Part shown: piece after piece, positions 13,665-25,662 of the stretch | How the letters are laid out: each line of letters opens with the position of its first letter | Position numbering within the stretch: position 1 is the first letter of the stretch | Assembly (NCBI GenBank): GCA_038363925.1 | Contig: JAQQWL010000007.1 | Span: forward strand, 1,674,001-1,738,000 | Direction of reading: 5' to 3' | DNA: 64,000 nt | DNA from: Apiospora phragmitis | Lineage: Eukaryota; Ascomycota; Sordariomycetes; Amphisphaeriales; Apiosporaceae | Program-made: the position numbers and the translations under genes | Notes under the pieces: generated by a model | What the model was told of the DNA's origin: nothing | What the model saw: the letters and a program-made list of their open reading frames with translations, nothing else | The model's database searches: none

Positions 13665-14421
13665 ATCTTCTGACCGGCGATAAGCGGATGCCAGCTACGA
13701 AGAAACGGGGCAGTATGAGACGTTGATTGCTAAATGATATGGCCAAGACTAGTGCAGAAACAAAAGGAAGACAGCAGGCATTTGCAACCACTTAGGTTAG
13801 ATAATATCGTAGCTGAATAAAGACATGGAGGACTGCATCAGCCACATCGACCACAGGCGACTGGCGACGTAGTAGTTCCTATGGTGATGCGCTAAGCAGG
13901 GATAGACGATCAAAGCCACATATGACGTTGTTGATTGGATTGTCCCGCGGTGCCGGGGTAGCAAGGTAGGTAGCAGCCAGCCCAGGCTAACCTAGGAAGT
14001 GGGCTGGAGCTTCTTTCACAACCTGACGTTACGTATGCGTTGGAAAAGACAGAAAAGACAGACCAGCAGGACCAAGCCCGAGTGAACACACACAGCTAGG
14101 TTACAGCTTTGGGCCCTGTTGTTATCCTGAAGTACACACGAACCGCCCCAGGCTACATAAGTCCTGCATCCGCCCAATCACCCAGTCTGACTACCTTTTC
14201 CCCATCTCCCTGCCGTCACACACTCAGGAAGAAATCCATTTCTAGGAGACCCGAGAGAGAAACCCATTATCTTCTTCCTTTTCTCACATCCTCCTGCTAA
14301 CCTACCACACTACACCAAGGTCTTTCAGGACTCAACCATACCATCCATCCCACTATTTCCGTGACCCTTCCACCACCCGAAGCCATTGTCATATCGCATA
14401 CCATCCAACACCGCAGCCAAG
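13665..14421. other. intergenic
   Basis: No gene recognised. It should include the 3' end of the preceding gene and a CT-rich leader (about 14170-14421) for the BAP31-like gene. Confidence 0.5.
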
Positions 14422-15292
14422 ATGACGCTCTACTACTCTCTTGTGGGTTTGCCTTGCTCTCAACCCCGCTTCGGCGCAAGCTAAGTTGCAGACGGGGATG
14501 CTAACGTTCTATAACCAGGTCTTCCTGCTCCTGGTGGCAGAGATGGCCCTGTTCATGGGGCTCATCGTCCCCATGCCTTTCGGGGTCCGCCGAAAGATCT
14601 TTACGTATGTTCCAGCGAACCTATGCCGCGGTACCCGTGGCAATTGGCCGCCTGACCACCTGCTAACGTCATCCCAGCTTCATTTCGGAGAGTAAACTCG
14701 TAGCGAAGCTACAATATGGATTGAAGATAACCTTCATTTTCATATTGATTCTGTTCATTGACAGTGTCAACCGCGTTTATCGCGTGCAAATCGAGCTGGC
14801 TGCAGCAACCGACTCTAACAAGGGTAGCGCGTAAGTCTTTGTTCTCCTGCTCTCGGCTTGTCGTATCGACCAGCCTACCATAGATCGCCTGAAGCTGACC
14901 GGAAACGATGATATAGCGCCATCATGGGCCACGAGCGCCTCGAAGTCCAGGCACGCAAGTTCTACTCGCAGCGCAACATGTACCTCTGCGGCTTCACCCT
15001 GTTTTTGTCGCTCATTCTCAACCGCACCTACATGATGATCCTTGAGGTCCTCCGCCTCGAGGAGAAGGTCAAGCAATACGAGGGCACCGACAAGAACACG
15101 AAGCAGAGCGCCAAGCTTGCCCAGGCGGGAGAGGCCGGCGAGATCGGTACCCTCCGTCGCCAGCTCGAGGCCAAGGACCGTGACATCGCCACCCTCAAGA
15201 AGCAGTCCGAAGGTCTCCAGAAGGAGTACCACGACCTGACCGAGAAGTACGGGGCCACCCAGCCCCCCGCCGGTACCCGCAAGGATAAATAA
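14422..15292 (+). CDS. BAP31/Yet-family ER membrane protein
   Basis: Homologue of mammalian BAP31 and yeast Yet1/Yet3, ER proteins linked to sorting and export of membrane proteins. Four exons (14422-14442, 14519-14604, 14678-14830, 14917-15292) join in phase to 211 residues with no frame break. The N-terminus MTLYYSLVFLLLVAEMALFM and the following LIVPMPFGVRRKIF are the family signature. Three membrane segments occupy roughly residues 1-150, including GLKITFIFILILFIDSVNR and the RNMYLCGFTLFLSLILNRTY block. A charged coiled coil follows (EEKVKQYEG to DRDIATLKKQ). The tail ends GTRKDK, a lysine-rich C-terminus of the ER-retention kind seen in the family. Introns have GTGGGT, GTATGT and GTAAGT donors. 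Confidence 0.93.
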
Positions 15293-16067
15293 ACTAGACC
15301 GACCCTATATACAACCCTTCTAATCCGTGGTTGAGCACGAATTAGCAGCAACCCCCCCCCCCCCACCCTCAAAAAAAAAAAAAAAAAATCAAGGTGCTCG
15401 TTCACGATTATACGCTTGTATGAGACTGGGCAGAAGCGATCGACGTCATAGGAAGTGGTCGTGTGATATACCGAATGGGGTATCCTTTCTTGCGAGGCGG
15501 AGGCTTTAAGGTCTAGAAGGATGTATCTGTATTTGTAGGACAAGGAGAGCAGTTGGTCCATGAATGCAGACGGCGTACATCCTGATACTCTTGTGCTTGC
15601 CAAAACAAAATTTATTCAAGCCATCTGAACGTGAAGAATAACCCAGCTTGCTTGGTTCTCGTGGGTACCAAAATATATCTGTACGCTTTGGGCTGATATG
15701 ACACCTGTACTCCTTGTCTTAAACGCTTGCCTTAGAGTACCAGGTAAGACCGAACTTTCAGCTCCTGGCCTCTCGATCTGTGGTTCACGCCTTTTAGGGG
15801 GTTTTCTGCTTCAATCTTTTCGATTGCATTTTCCATGGGGCCGACTTTCATGGATAAATTCAGTCCTGATCATATCTAGTGGCGCGGCTTTCGATATTAA
15901 TATACAACCCCGACTACTCACTGTCGCCCTTGCCCCCCATAACGAACATCCCAATAAAATTGTGTTTCGTTACCGAGTGTTCACTTACTCCTTGTGAGCT
16001 CCGGTAATTCACCTTTGTTTTCGTACGCAGTCATTGTATTTCATACGTAGCTTCTACTTCCCACCAG
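15293..16067. other. intergenic with poly-C and poly-A runs
   Basis: Tail-to-tail interval between the BAP31-like gene and the minus-strand Cys-rich gene. It holds a C run at 15352-15364 and an A run at 15371-15388, probably in the BAP31 3' UTR. No gene is supported. Confidence 0.6.
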
Positions 16068-16855
16068 CTATCTTGTCAATCCCGTGTTGTGCCATGATGC
16101 CAGCTCGATCGGGTACCCAGGGTCGGGCAGTTCATGACGTCCGCCCGCAGTGTTGACAAAGTATGGTGTTTCGGGTAACTCGACGTGCGTCCTCTTCTCG
16201 GTGTTCTCGAGTTCGTAAGGCAGCGGCCTGGTAATGCAATCTGAGTGAAGCTGCGGCTTGTCCATGTCGTCGTTTCCCCAATCATGCAGTTTCTTCCTTC
16301 TTCGGAGCAGGAGCATTACCGTCATAAGAATCACTAAGGAACCGATGACGGGTGCTGCGATCCAGGCCCGGCTTTGATTTCCTCCTCCTCCCTCGGGTAC
16401 AGGTGTGGCGGTCGTGGGTACGTCACTGAGGCCTGCCGTCTGAGTTATTACACCGACAGTGAAGTTGGCGGGTATATTGATGTTCGTTGTCATGGTGACA
16501 GGAAACTCTCGGTTGGCGACTGTTGCGCTCATGGTGAGTGTAACAAAGACATCTTTGATGTCGCAGTATTCTACAAATTCGGCAAATTCTGGCTTCAAGT
16601 ACATCGTCGCCGTTGTATTCGCGTGGCTGGACTCTTCGGAGCACGACACGCAGCTCTGGTAGTCGCCGAGGAAAGTGCTATTCGGCGCACAGAGAGCCGG
16701 GACCTTCCCTGCTCTATGGGCTTCGGTGTAGGCATCGTCTGTTCTCCAGAAATAAGCAGGATGCTCCAAAGTCTGCCTATAATTGCAAAAGGGGATTCCT
16801 CACTACATGTGGAGTAACACTTTGGGGGTACTGTCCCATCCTTGGGTAAAGACAT
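16068..16855 (-). CDS. Cys-rich single-pass membrane protein, copy 1
   Basis: Fungal membrane protein of unknown function, 240 residues in two exons (16855-16804 and 16738-16068) that join in phase. The N-terminus has no signal peptide and reads MSLPKDGTVPPKCYSTC, then NDAYTEAHRAGKVPALC after the intron. It then shows CVSC and a later YC, a conserved cysteine pattern of an ascomycete family. A Thr/Pro/Gly-rich stalk leads to one membrane segment (AWIAAPVIGSLVILMTVMLL) followed by an RRRKK stop-transfer patch and a polar tail with repeated HEL- and EL-type acidic motifs. It probably sits in the plasma membrane with the Cys domain outside. Its downstream neighbour at 17585-18697 is a paralogue in the same orientation. 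Confidence 0.7.
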
Positions 16856-17584
16856 CGTGCTTGTTGGAATCTAATAACAACAACTGTGAGGTTCCCTCGG
16901 CTTGCGGTTAGAAAGTGATGTAGTAGTTGCAAACCTCAACAAGGTGGGCACTATGCATCTATGGACCAGGAGTCGCGGCCTTATTGTGCTTGTATATCTA
17001 TATCTAACGCAGAGGGGGCCAGCCTTGCTATCTGCGCTTTCACGTACTTGCCGAACAGAATAACCCATTGGGGGGCAATTGTGAAGACTCGTCTCATTGG
17101 CTATCTGTATGTCGATTCGATCAAGATGTAGTATTCCCGACTTCGCCCTCCTCTTGGTACGGTTGTTGCGCACTGATGGGGAGAGATACCCGGGGGGTAT
17201 GTGGCAAGCCGGTCCGACTACCAACTGAGCGTTGCGACCAAGTGAAAATACGGGTAAATATACACCTACAGTGTCTGATGCCCGCTGCGGTGGTATCATG
17301 CGAGCCTCCGCCCCCTCCCCCCTGGTTCTTCTCACACTCCTCCAATGACACCTCGGTTCAGGGTTCAGGGGTGTGGCGGCAGCAGACATCGTTCAAGTCT
17401 GTATCTGGGTTGGGTTCTATCGCCATCTTGCCCCTATTTCGTGGTTTAAACTGCTCCATTTTGTTACGCCAGAGGTATGTATGTATGCCTTGGTATATTA
17501 AGGAGACTTCTTACATACATTGTGTAGAAGATGATATGCACGCTATTATATATTGTTTTGGCCATGGCACAGATTTCACGGTCT
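16856..17584. other. intergenic between tandem paralogues
   Basis: Presumed promoter of copy 1 and 3' UTR of copy 2. ORFs on both strands here show no family similarity. Nothing else is seen. Confidence 0.5.
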
Positions 17585-18697
17585 TTATGCCAACTCGCCC
17601 CTATCCCCTATTACACCCATGCGCTCCCGATCTCCTCCCGCAAGCTCGTGCGGCGACCGGCCATGAGAGTTCGCTGTTATATCCGCATGATGGTGGTCAC
17701 GATCATGTCCTGGTAGCTCGGCGTAAGTCCTTTCAACATTCGGCTCCGGGGATGCGCCTCCCTCTCCCTCCAGCTCGTGCGGCGTCCTCCTCGGCGGTAT
17801 ACTGTCCGAGTGCAGTTGCGCTTCCTCCAATTGCTGGGCTGCCAATTCATGTTTCCACTGCGACGACTGCTGGTTTTCCTGTGTGTGAGACCTCCGGTCT
17901 GGTATCTGGGGAGCTGTTACTTGGCCCTCCGGCATCGCCCATCGCCCGACGCTTCCTCCTCCGCCGGTAGTACATGACGAAGACGACGGAGAGAATGACA
18001 AGCGCGGTGCCTAGTATCGCGCCCACGATGGGGCCCGCGATCCATACCCTGTCACCGCTGCCTCCTGAGTTCGTGGTATCCGCAGCCCCCGGCGTCGCCG
18101 TCACGGTAGCGGCGGGGCCCGTCGGCGATGCTGCTTCTGTGAATTCGTGCGCCAAGATGATGTCCGTCGTAAACGCCGGACGGCGCGATCGAGCTTTCTG
18201 TTGCGTCGCCCCCCTCCGTCGTGGAAGTGGCCGCTGTTACCGTGTACACGACCTGCACGTCGCTGACGTTGCAGTAGCCGAGGTACTGGCCGAAGACGGG
18301 GTTGAGGTACGCCGGTGACGTGGTATTGTCCGCCGCCGCCGCGTTGTCGGTGGACGGCGGTGGTCCCCAATACCCCTGCCGCCCCAGCCGCCGCCGCCGC
18401 CGTCAGCGTTACCGTTGTGTGACTGTTCCTCGCCGCACGCCACGCATGCAGTGTAGTTCGTCAGGAACGGGCCACTGGGTGCGCAGAGTGCGGGTACCTT
18501 GCCCATACTATCCGAGGTCATTCTCGCGATCACTGAATATAGGGAGGGGCATAGTTGTTAGTCATGTTCCATTAATCTCAACATAGTAGCAGTAAAGTAT
18601 ATCCGGGGGACCCAAGAAAAGAGGAAGAAGAAGAGGAAGAAACTCACAGCAGTTGCGGCAAGACCCGGGGAGCGGACGGCCGCCGGGCGGGCCCCAT
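17585..18697 (-). CDS. Cys-rich single-pass membrane protein, copy 2, frame broken
   Basis: Paralogue of the gene at 16068-16855. Exon 1 (18697-18648) reads MGPPGGRPLPGSCRNC if one C is dropped from the C run near 18690. The intron 18647-18533 leads to LIARMTSDSMGKVPALC, matching the AHRAGKVPALC block of copy 1, then NYTACVACGEE. A Gly/Ala/Thr-rich stalk with NPVFGQYLGYCN, the membrane segment VWIAGPIVGAILGTALVILS and an RRRRKRR patch follow. The C-terminal tail carries repeated HEL motifs (KHELAAQQLEEAQ, PHELEGEGG, PHELAGGD). Frame changes are needed near 18385, 18170 and 17865 in this very GC-rich sequence. They may be assembly errors, but true decay of one duplicate cannot be excluded. Confidence 0.62.
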
Positions 18698-20445
18698 TAA
18701 CGAGGGGAAAGCCCGGCGGCGGCGGTGGCTTTCGGCTTGAACCCGTTACGCAAGAGTCCCATCTTGGGCTGGCTGGCCCTCCCCTGTTCTTCTTCTTCTT
18801 TCTCTTCCTCTGCGTCGTCAGTCTGTTTATACTCGTGCTGTCGTTTAGGGATAGGCCATAATTGTGTAAATCGAACTATTGGAGGGAGGAAACGGTCAGT
18901 GAAGATAATATGAAGCAGCTGTCAACCCCGTTCGTTTACTCCAGTAGCTGACTTCTTCGCATAGTGCGTAGCTAGACTAGAAACGTGGGAACTCGTGCCT
19001 TTTTCTTTTTTACAAACAAGGTTATTCCATATCTACTTGCCCCAACTCTACCCTCATCCTTGCCTATTCCTTCCCAAACCCCCCAGGGGGCACAGTGCCC
19101 TGTCCAGATTTGGATAGCCAACTTGCAGCTAAGCCCGATCTATTTCGAGGGAAGAAGGACCGGAGTTACACCCATCCTGTCACTTGGCTTCCTGTGCCAG
19201 GGCAGTGTAACCCCATCGCCATTGGCTGACTCAGACGGATGGGAATGGGTGACATCGAGGTTTGCGGGGGAAGGCAGGAAATAAAGGCAAAGAGAAAAAC
19301 ACTAGGTAGTAGATGATCGGGCTTGATTCGCTACTGTCGCTGCCCGTCTGTCAGTCAATCAGTTTGTCTCTACTGGGCGTGCTGCTGCTGCTGCACTGCC
19401 ACACCCACAATACTACATGCCGAACGCTCAACCCTTTGTCGTGTGGGACCGCCGTATGTATTATATACTTGCTGCAACCTTCTTATTTGAGTGATGATGA
19501 GAGGCGGGTGAGGCCCTGGCTCTGCAAACGCAGTTGGTCGCGGGTAGCAGCATCCCTGTTCTACCTCGTACTGAATGGTTCTCCACTAGCAACGTTGTAT
19601 ACAGTAGATACACATCTGATATATGAGATGAACTGCTACTACATACAGTAGAACAACCCCAGACACTGAGGAGACAGACCCCAGAAGAAAAAGTAGAAGA
19701 AAAAGAACAAGAAAAAGAGCAAGAAAAAAAAAAGAAATCATTCGCCACAGTCTATTCGGCCAAGTATGTCGACTTCACTGAGCTATCTAGGTATGTATGG
19801 CAGGAACCTTTGACATCTGCGTTTTGCTGTCTCCTCTCGTCTGGCTGGAATGGTTGCATGGGGAAAGGGGGGCATGGTTTGGGGGCCATGTACTATAGGG
19901 TAGTATCTATGCATGCAGAACAAACGAGGGTTTGGGGGGTTGAGCTGGACTCCGGTCCCGAACATCGAGAAGCGAAGCGGCTGAGGGGAGACGAAACGAC
20001 CACGAGCTTGTTTCCGCCGCCGACTGAATTCCCATCAGCAATTGCGAGACCTGTTAGTGAGACGGTTCTAATTAAAAAGCAGAGAAAGGAATCAAAGAGT
20101 CTTCAGAGAGTAGAGATATTATGTGGACAGAAAGACTCGAAGGGAAGCAACCATGTCCAATTTAGTCATCACAGTGTAACTAGAGGCAGGCTGAATGCGA
20201 GTGAGCCAAGAGCATGAACATGAGTACGCACCGCTGCTGTATTGGATTTCTGAATACCACATCGTGTGTAAGCAACAACTAGGTCGAGTACTGTATTGGA
20301 AAACCCCCCAAAATATATAACCAGTTAACTCCGTCATAACCCCGTGGTATCATATCTACATCTATCAATGTAATGCCAAAGTACCTCAAGAGTTCCGCTG
20401 CTCCCCAAGGAAAAATCATGTCGCTAAGTCGCTATGCAGATGCCA

Positions 20446-20488
<43 letters not shown>

Positions 20489-20667
20489 GACTGTTCTCGT
20501 AACTTCGTATCACAAGAACCGAAACAGTGCAGCTGCACCACCTTCTGTGTATGATCGTAGAAGAAGAGACTTCATGTACCAGACAGAGAGTGCAAATTCA
20601 TTTGCTGCCGATCCACCCCCCTTTTCCACCTCTTTGCTCACGAATGCCCTACCGGGACAAGTATGGT
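18698..20667. other. gene-poor interval with GA microsatellite
   Basis: No gene is supported. It holds a GA repeat at 20452-20482, an A/G-rich stretch near 19690-19740 and several chance ORFs. Confidence 0.5.
20452..20482. repeat. (GA)n microsatellite
   Basis: Uninterrupted GA dinucleotide run of about 15 copies in intergenic DNA downstream of the aquaporin gene. Confidence 0.9.
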
Positions 20668-22067
20668 TTAGTTTTGCGTGGTACGAGTGCGCAATACCCG
20701 AGGCCGTATCCGGCTGACTCGACCTTCTTCGGCATCTATATCATTCGCAGCGAACTGCTGCTCGAACGTCGTATCGTCGCCGCGCGTGCTCGTCGCCGGC
20801 GTCGTCGGGAGCGTCGACGTGCTGCTCTCGGCGCGCGACTCGGGCACCGGCCGCGCGGCCTGTCTCTGCCTCGCACCTTGGGGCACCGGCCGCGCCTGTT
20901 TCTGCCTCGCGTCTTCTCCTTCGTCCCGGTCGTCGCGGCCGTCCACGTGGTTCTTGTTCTTGGTCTTGCTGCGCTCGGCGCAGAGCTCGCCCTTGCTCTT
21001 CTCGGCGTGGATCTCGCCCTTGTTCTTGTCGTGCTTCTTGGGGTCGTCGCCCGCGAGGAAGGCGCCGACCAGGCCCGACTCGGCGTCCTGGTGCGGGTTG
21101 ACGGTCCAGTACTCGAGCTTGCGTACGAGCAAGTAGAAGCCCGTGGCGAGGCAGCTGCCTGTGAAGGGCCCACCCCAGTAGATCCAATGGTACGACGGGA
21201 AGTTTCCCGTCACTACGCACGGCCCGAAGGAGCGCGCCGGATTGAGGCCAGCGCCTGTATAGTATGCGCCCCTGGATGATTATGTCAGTCAGCCAGATCA
21301 GAACGGATTATGGGCTAAAGCTGATGCAAGCAAAGGGGAGGGCGGGGGGTAAATTAATATGGTGAAACTTACATCATGACGCAGATGAAAACCGCGAGTC
21401 CGATGCCTACGGGGGCAACGTAGGTAGCCCGGTGCTTCTCGGCCGCCAGCATGAAGATGGCGAAGACGACCTGGGCCGTGAGGAACATCTCGATGAAGAA
21501 GCCCTGGGTGACCGAGGTCCCGGCCGCCAGCTCGGTGCCCGAGGCGGTGCCGTTGGGCAGGAGGCCGCGGATGATGGCGGACGCGCAGATGGACCCGAGC
21601 ACCTGGCCGGCGACGATGAGCAGGGCGCGGATGGGCCCCGTGGCGCGGATGAGCAGCATGGCGAAGGTGACGGCCGGGTTGAAGAGGCCGCCGCTGATGC
21701 GGAAGAAGACCCAGGCGTTGACGGCGATGGACATGCCCCAGGCCAGCGCGATGAACTGCAGCTTGGCCGGGTTGGCCGCGAGGTTGCCGCCGGCCTTCTG
21801 CTCGGCCTCCGAGGGCCCGCTCACGACGGCGGTGCAGCCGAGCGCGGTCAGCATGTAGAAGAAGGTGCCGACGAACTCGGACAGCGAGGCCACGACGTTG
21901 TGCTGGATGCCGATGGGCATCCGGTCCCGGAACTGGTCGAGGAGGTAGAGGCCGCCATTCCGGCTCTGGATCTTGCCGATGGGCGTGCACTGAAGCTCCG
22001 GCTTGATGTTGGATGGTCTTAGCTTCTGGTATAGGCGAGCTAACCAGCACTGCTGATTGTTGACCAT
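20668..22067 (-). CDS. aquaporin/aquaglyceroporin (MIP family)
   Basis: Membrane channel for water or small solutes. Two exons (22067-21373 and 21271-20668) join in phase to 432 residues with no frame break. The first pore half has the NPA box in SGGLFNPAVTFAMLL and the second has GAGLNPARSFGPCVV, both with intact Asn-Pro-Ala. Six hydrophobic segments surround them, including EFVGTFFYMLTALGCTAVV and FFIEMFLTAQVVFAIFMLA. The intron (21372-21272, GTAAGT to CCAG) falls just before the second NPA box. The C-terminal cytosolic tail is unusually long, about 140 charged residues rich in Lys, Arg and Asp, far beyond the core domain of about 250. SGGLFNPA is typical of fungal orthodox-type aquaporins; the substrate is not settled by sequence alone. 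Confidence 0.92.
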
Positions 22068-23418
22068 GGGTGTGATTTCGTATGTGTATATAGGCTCGTG
22101 TGGATGACTTCGACAGGTTGGATTAGAAGACGGAAGAAAAGAAATGGATAGATGGATATTAGATTATGTTGGATTGCTCCTTTCTGAATGGCAAGATGAT
22201 ACCAAGCTCTGAAATAAGAAGTGAAGACCTTGAGATGTCAATTATATACGAAATACAGCAGAGCCTGCCCAAGGCAACGGAGCAAACATCCCGTGTGGTT
22301 CACTCATAGATATCCAGCGAACCCACCCTGCCATCAACTACATCGCATATACTATGGGCCATACCCAGTTATACTAGATCCAGCTCTGCATCGCGGGATC
22401 TTACATGCGCAAATCAGCTTCCGGACCAAACCAAGCAGACCACTATGCACTTAGATCCAAGTTACCGCAATATTCAATGGAGAAAAAAGATTTTGTCTTT
22501 GGTGTCACGGCCTGATACCAAGCCCAAAACGATGCGAGATGATGCTGATCCGAAGAGCGGCGGACAGAAGTGGCCGGTAGCTGGACGGTGAGACGGGTCA
22601 ACCTGCGAGTTGCATAAAAAGTGCAGCCAACATTGTTTGCATCTAGATCGTCGATCTGAAACAAGAGAATAGATTCCTGTTCCTGAGTGGTAGAAAAAAG
22701 CCATCCCAGATCAAACTTTTGCTAGATGATGTCACCTCGAGATTGGACTACCCCCACGGCCGACCCATAGCGCTAGAAGGGGGGTGACACTTGGTGATTG
22801 AGGCTCAACAACAGTCATTTTACCAGAATCGGGTTAACCGGTTGGGCTGACAGTCCCGCGGCCTCCACTTCTAGGAGGTCTTCTCCGGAGCCATAAGTTT
22901 CTCCTGTTCTGCTCTACATATTCTTTGACAATCTTTGAGAATCTTGGGCAGTGACTGTCCGACATATCGAGTCCCACCAAAAAGGAGAAATTGGCCCGAT
23001 AAGTGGAGGTGGACGCCCGACATACAACAGCAAAGCCACTGCCATTTATCACTGTGGCTTGATTTGTTCCCTGCGCGCGACGATCGGACCGGGCCCTTTC
23101 TCGGACTCACGGCATGCGCACATAACTCAGTCTTCCAAACACCAATCGAAATTGACCGGCTCTTTGCATCGTAGTATTCTGCCGCTGCTCTTCCAACATA
23201 ATCGATCGCATTTCAGGTCGCTCAGCGCAGCCTGGCCAGGGCTCAGGGCATATGCTGTCGTGATGTTCCGCCGAAAGGGGAGGCAAAAAGAAAAGAAGAA
23301 AAAGCCCTGTCCGGGTGCCGGGGGCGGTGGCCCAAGATGCGAGGAGGGCTGATCCTGCGGTTACACCGACAGGTAACTCCGCCATAAATCAAGTATATAT
23401 CCTGTAACCTGGCCGGGG
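22068..23418. other. intergenic
   Basis: Promoter side of the aquaporin gene and downstream region of the HhH gene. A TATA-like tatgtgtatatagg lies near 22081, about 15-25 bp from the aquaporin start. No gene is supported. Confidence 0.45.
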
Positions 23419-24310
23419 TCACGTTTTTCCTCGCTGACTCCGTCTCAGTCGCGGAGGTGTAATGTCCTTGCTTCCACCTTGAAATTTCCGCTTCTGTCCC
23501 CTTTCCCCGGACGCTGTTGTCCTGCGGCGTTGGGATACCGGTGGGGGCGATTCTGGCCGTGGGGAAATTGCATCATCGTGATTCTTCCGCATTACAACAA
23601 AGGCTACCCTCTCGATATCAGTTGCGTTGACCCCTAGGCGCTCGACCAGCTTCTGGGCGGACGAATCGAGATCTCGATACTCCTTTGCGTTGTACTTGAG
23701 GGGGCACGGCTTTGCATCATGGCAAAGCCAGTAGTATGCTTCATCCGAGAAGAAGATCACCCTGTCAGGATCATGGACAGATAAGAGCAGTGACGCAGTG
23801 GCCGGTCCGATGCCCTTCAGCCTGGCGATACCGTCGAGTGCCTTGGAGGCATCCGGGGCCTTCCAGTACGCGCTCATTGCTCCCGCAATTGTCTCGGCAA
23901 CGACGTCCTCGTCATTAGAGGTGACAAGCTTCATGAGGGTTGGACGGAACTTTCCATGACGTCTGCCAACGCCGATTAGTCACATTCGGTTGTTATCTTG
24001 GATGCGACCTGGACTGACAACTTCCACTCCACGAGCGACTTGACATCGTCATGCTGCATGGCATGCTGTGGCTTTTCCGAGCGGAACAGCTTCACAGCCG
24101 TTTCATAACGAAACTCGTCCAGCTCGGCAAGAGTCTTTTGTCCTGGTTTGGCTGCATACAATCAGCATGCATACAGTGAAAGGGACATGGGAACTCCAAC
24201 TCACTGGGTTTAGCACTGGATGTAGACTCGAGTAGACCCTCATACTTATTCAGCAACAGACCAAACTGGTCTGCTGAGATGTTCTCACAGAGCAGAGCAC
24301 TCTGCACCAT
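23419..24310 (-). CDS. conserved hypothetical protein with helix-hairpin-helix motif
   Basis: Three exons (24310-24205, 24151-24022, 23962-23419) join in phase to 259 residues, with no frame break. The central block reads KRHGKFRPTLMKLV, then IARLKGIGPATASLLLSVHD, a helix-hairpin-helix of the kind seen in DNA glycosylases and other DNA-binding proteins. It is followed by VIFFSDEAYYWL. The tail is basic and Pro/Ser-rich (RRRTTASGERGQKRKF, PPRLRRSQRGK), suggesting nuclear location. I do not see the catalytic Lys/Asp arrangement needed to call it a glycosylase, so enzymatic activity is not claimed. Introns start GTGAGT and GTTGTC. It is divergently transcribed from the zinc-finger gene at 24776. 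Confidence 0.75.
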
Positions 24311-24775
24311 GATTCCGACTAGCTGAAGATTTTATAAGAATCTCTCAAACTTGCAAGTTCTTAGATGGGAATCAGAAATGCTTAGCGAGATGTACGGAAT
24401 CTACGGATGGCAATGGGATGTTCCTTGGCTCGTTCAGCCATTGAGGCTTGACTGCGGATTGGACTGGTCACCAGCCTCAGCAGGCGCAGTAGCCTCAGCG
24501 AATATGATCCGTGCGCTGGCAGCGCTTTGGACCCCACCTGAACGGTCCAGACCTGACGATCTCCCGGGCAAGAAAGCGCTGAAATGGATTTTATTGAAAG
24601 GGTCTTCTTCAAGCCGGTGAGAAAAATACCATCCCTTCTTTTCGGTCGACCAACGCCAACATCTCCGACTTCAGTCCCTATATTCGGCCATCTTGCTCCC
24701 ATTTCGCCACGATTCACCACAAGTGATCTGCATCATCCCCATATTTCCACACATTAATCAACTTTAACCTACAAG
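24311..24775. other. divergent promoter region
   Basis: Head-to-head space of about 465 bp between the HhH gene (minus) and the small zinc-finger gene (plus). It must contain both promoters. No clear operator is identified. Confidence 0.5.
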
Positions 24776-25238
24776 ATGGGTAACGTACGTTCCATTTGGC
24801 GGGCATTTGCTTTGCGACAAAGCTGAAGATAAGAACTTTTCGCTGACACCCCGCTGTATAGGGAGCCAAGGCACAGCAGAAGCGTGAGCGCAACGCGAAG
24901 GATGGCAAGGGCGTGGCCAAGTCTCAGCTCAAGGTCGTAAGTAATCCTCCTAGAGTTGTTTACCAGATACGAAACACGTGCTAATTGGGCATCCCTCTCG
25001 CCCCCGTCTACAGAACCAGCAGGCCATGGATATCCAATGTGTGATCTGCAAGTCAACCTTCCTCAAGACGACTCGTGCCCCTCAGTACGTTTGACCACTC
25101 TTCACCTTTTACCCCTATTTAGTAAGCAAAGAAGACGAACTGACCTTGATGCCACACACAACAGGCTCACCGAGCACGCCGCCAACAAGCACAGCAAAAA
25201 CCCTCCCCGATTGCTTCCCTACCTACGAGGTGAAATAG
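24776..25238 (+). CDS. small zinc-finger protein, At2g23090/SERF-like
   Basis: About 75-residue protein of the conserved eukaryotic small zinc-finger family with a SERF-like N-terminus. Four exons: 24776-24784 (MGN), 24862-24936, 25014-25084 and 25165-25238. The N-terminus GAKAQQKRERNAKDGKG is the basic SERF-like part. IQCVICKSTFLKTT with HAANKHSK gives the C-x2-C and H-x4-H zinc ligands (Cys, Cys, His, His). The A run at 25195-25199 carries one base too many. With four A instead of five the C-terminus becomes SKTLPDCFPTYEVK and stops at 25236-25238, which fits the family. As written the frame runs on to 25255. This is one of the clearest homopolymer errors in the window. Introns start GTACGT, GTAAGT and GTACGT. 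Confidence 0.85.
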
Positions 25239-25662
25239 AGAAATGGCCGCAATGATGTGCGCGCTTGCATGACTGGGCGGTCTGCGTTTAGAAGACGGTG
25301 CAATGTTGGAGAGACTATGCAGTCACACACCTTACACGCAAGAAAACGAACTGACATAGCGAATGGCGTATACCAGGGGCTGCCTTTTAGAGCAGGTCAT
25401 CAATCACTTGACGAGGCTACGAAATACATGATTTTTCTCAACTGGCACACCGAGACGGAGTGTCAACGTTGATGAACCCTGCTAAGTGATGTGTGTGAAG
25501 AGATTTTGTGAAAATCGGTTGAAGAAGGACATTCAAGAACAAGGACCAGACCGTACGACTCTCTCCTGACCTTGTGCGTTTTTCGTCGGACTTGGGATCT
25601 ACGGAGCCCGGTCAGAAAAGGCTTGTCTTGATTCTATATCACCACTGTACAGCCAGCACTTT
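25239..25662. other. intergenic, convergent 3' ends
   Basis: Short space between convergent genes, presumably 3' UTRs. Nothing recognised. Confidence 0.5.

Noticed and set aside
17068..17970. Plus-strand ORF of 300 codons
   Set aside because: It lies antisense to the second Cys-rich membrane gene, whose minus-strand reading has clear family motifs and a membrane helix.
21432..22022. Plus-strand ORF of 196 codons
   Set aside because: Antisense shadow of the aquaporin exon in GC-rich sequence.
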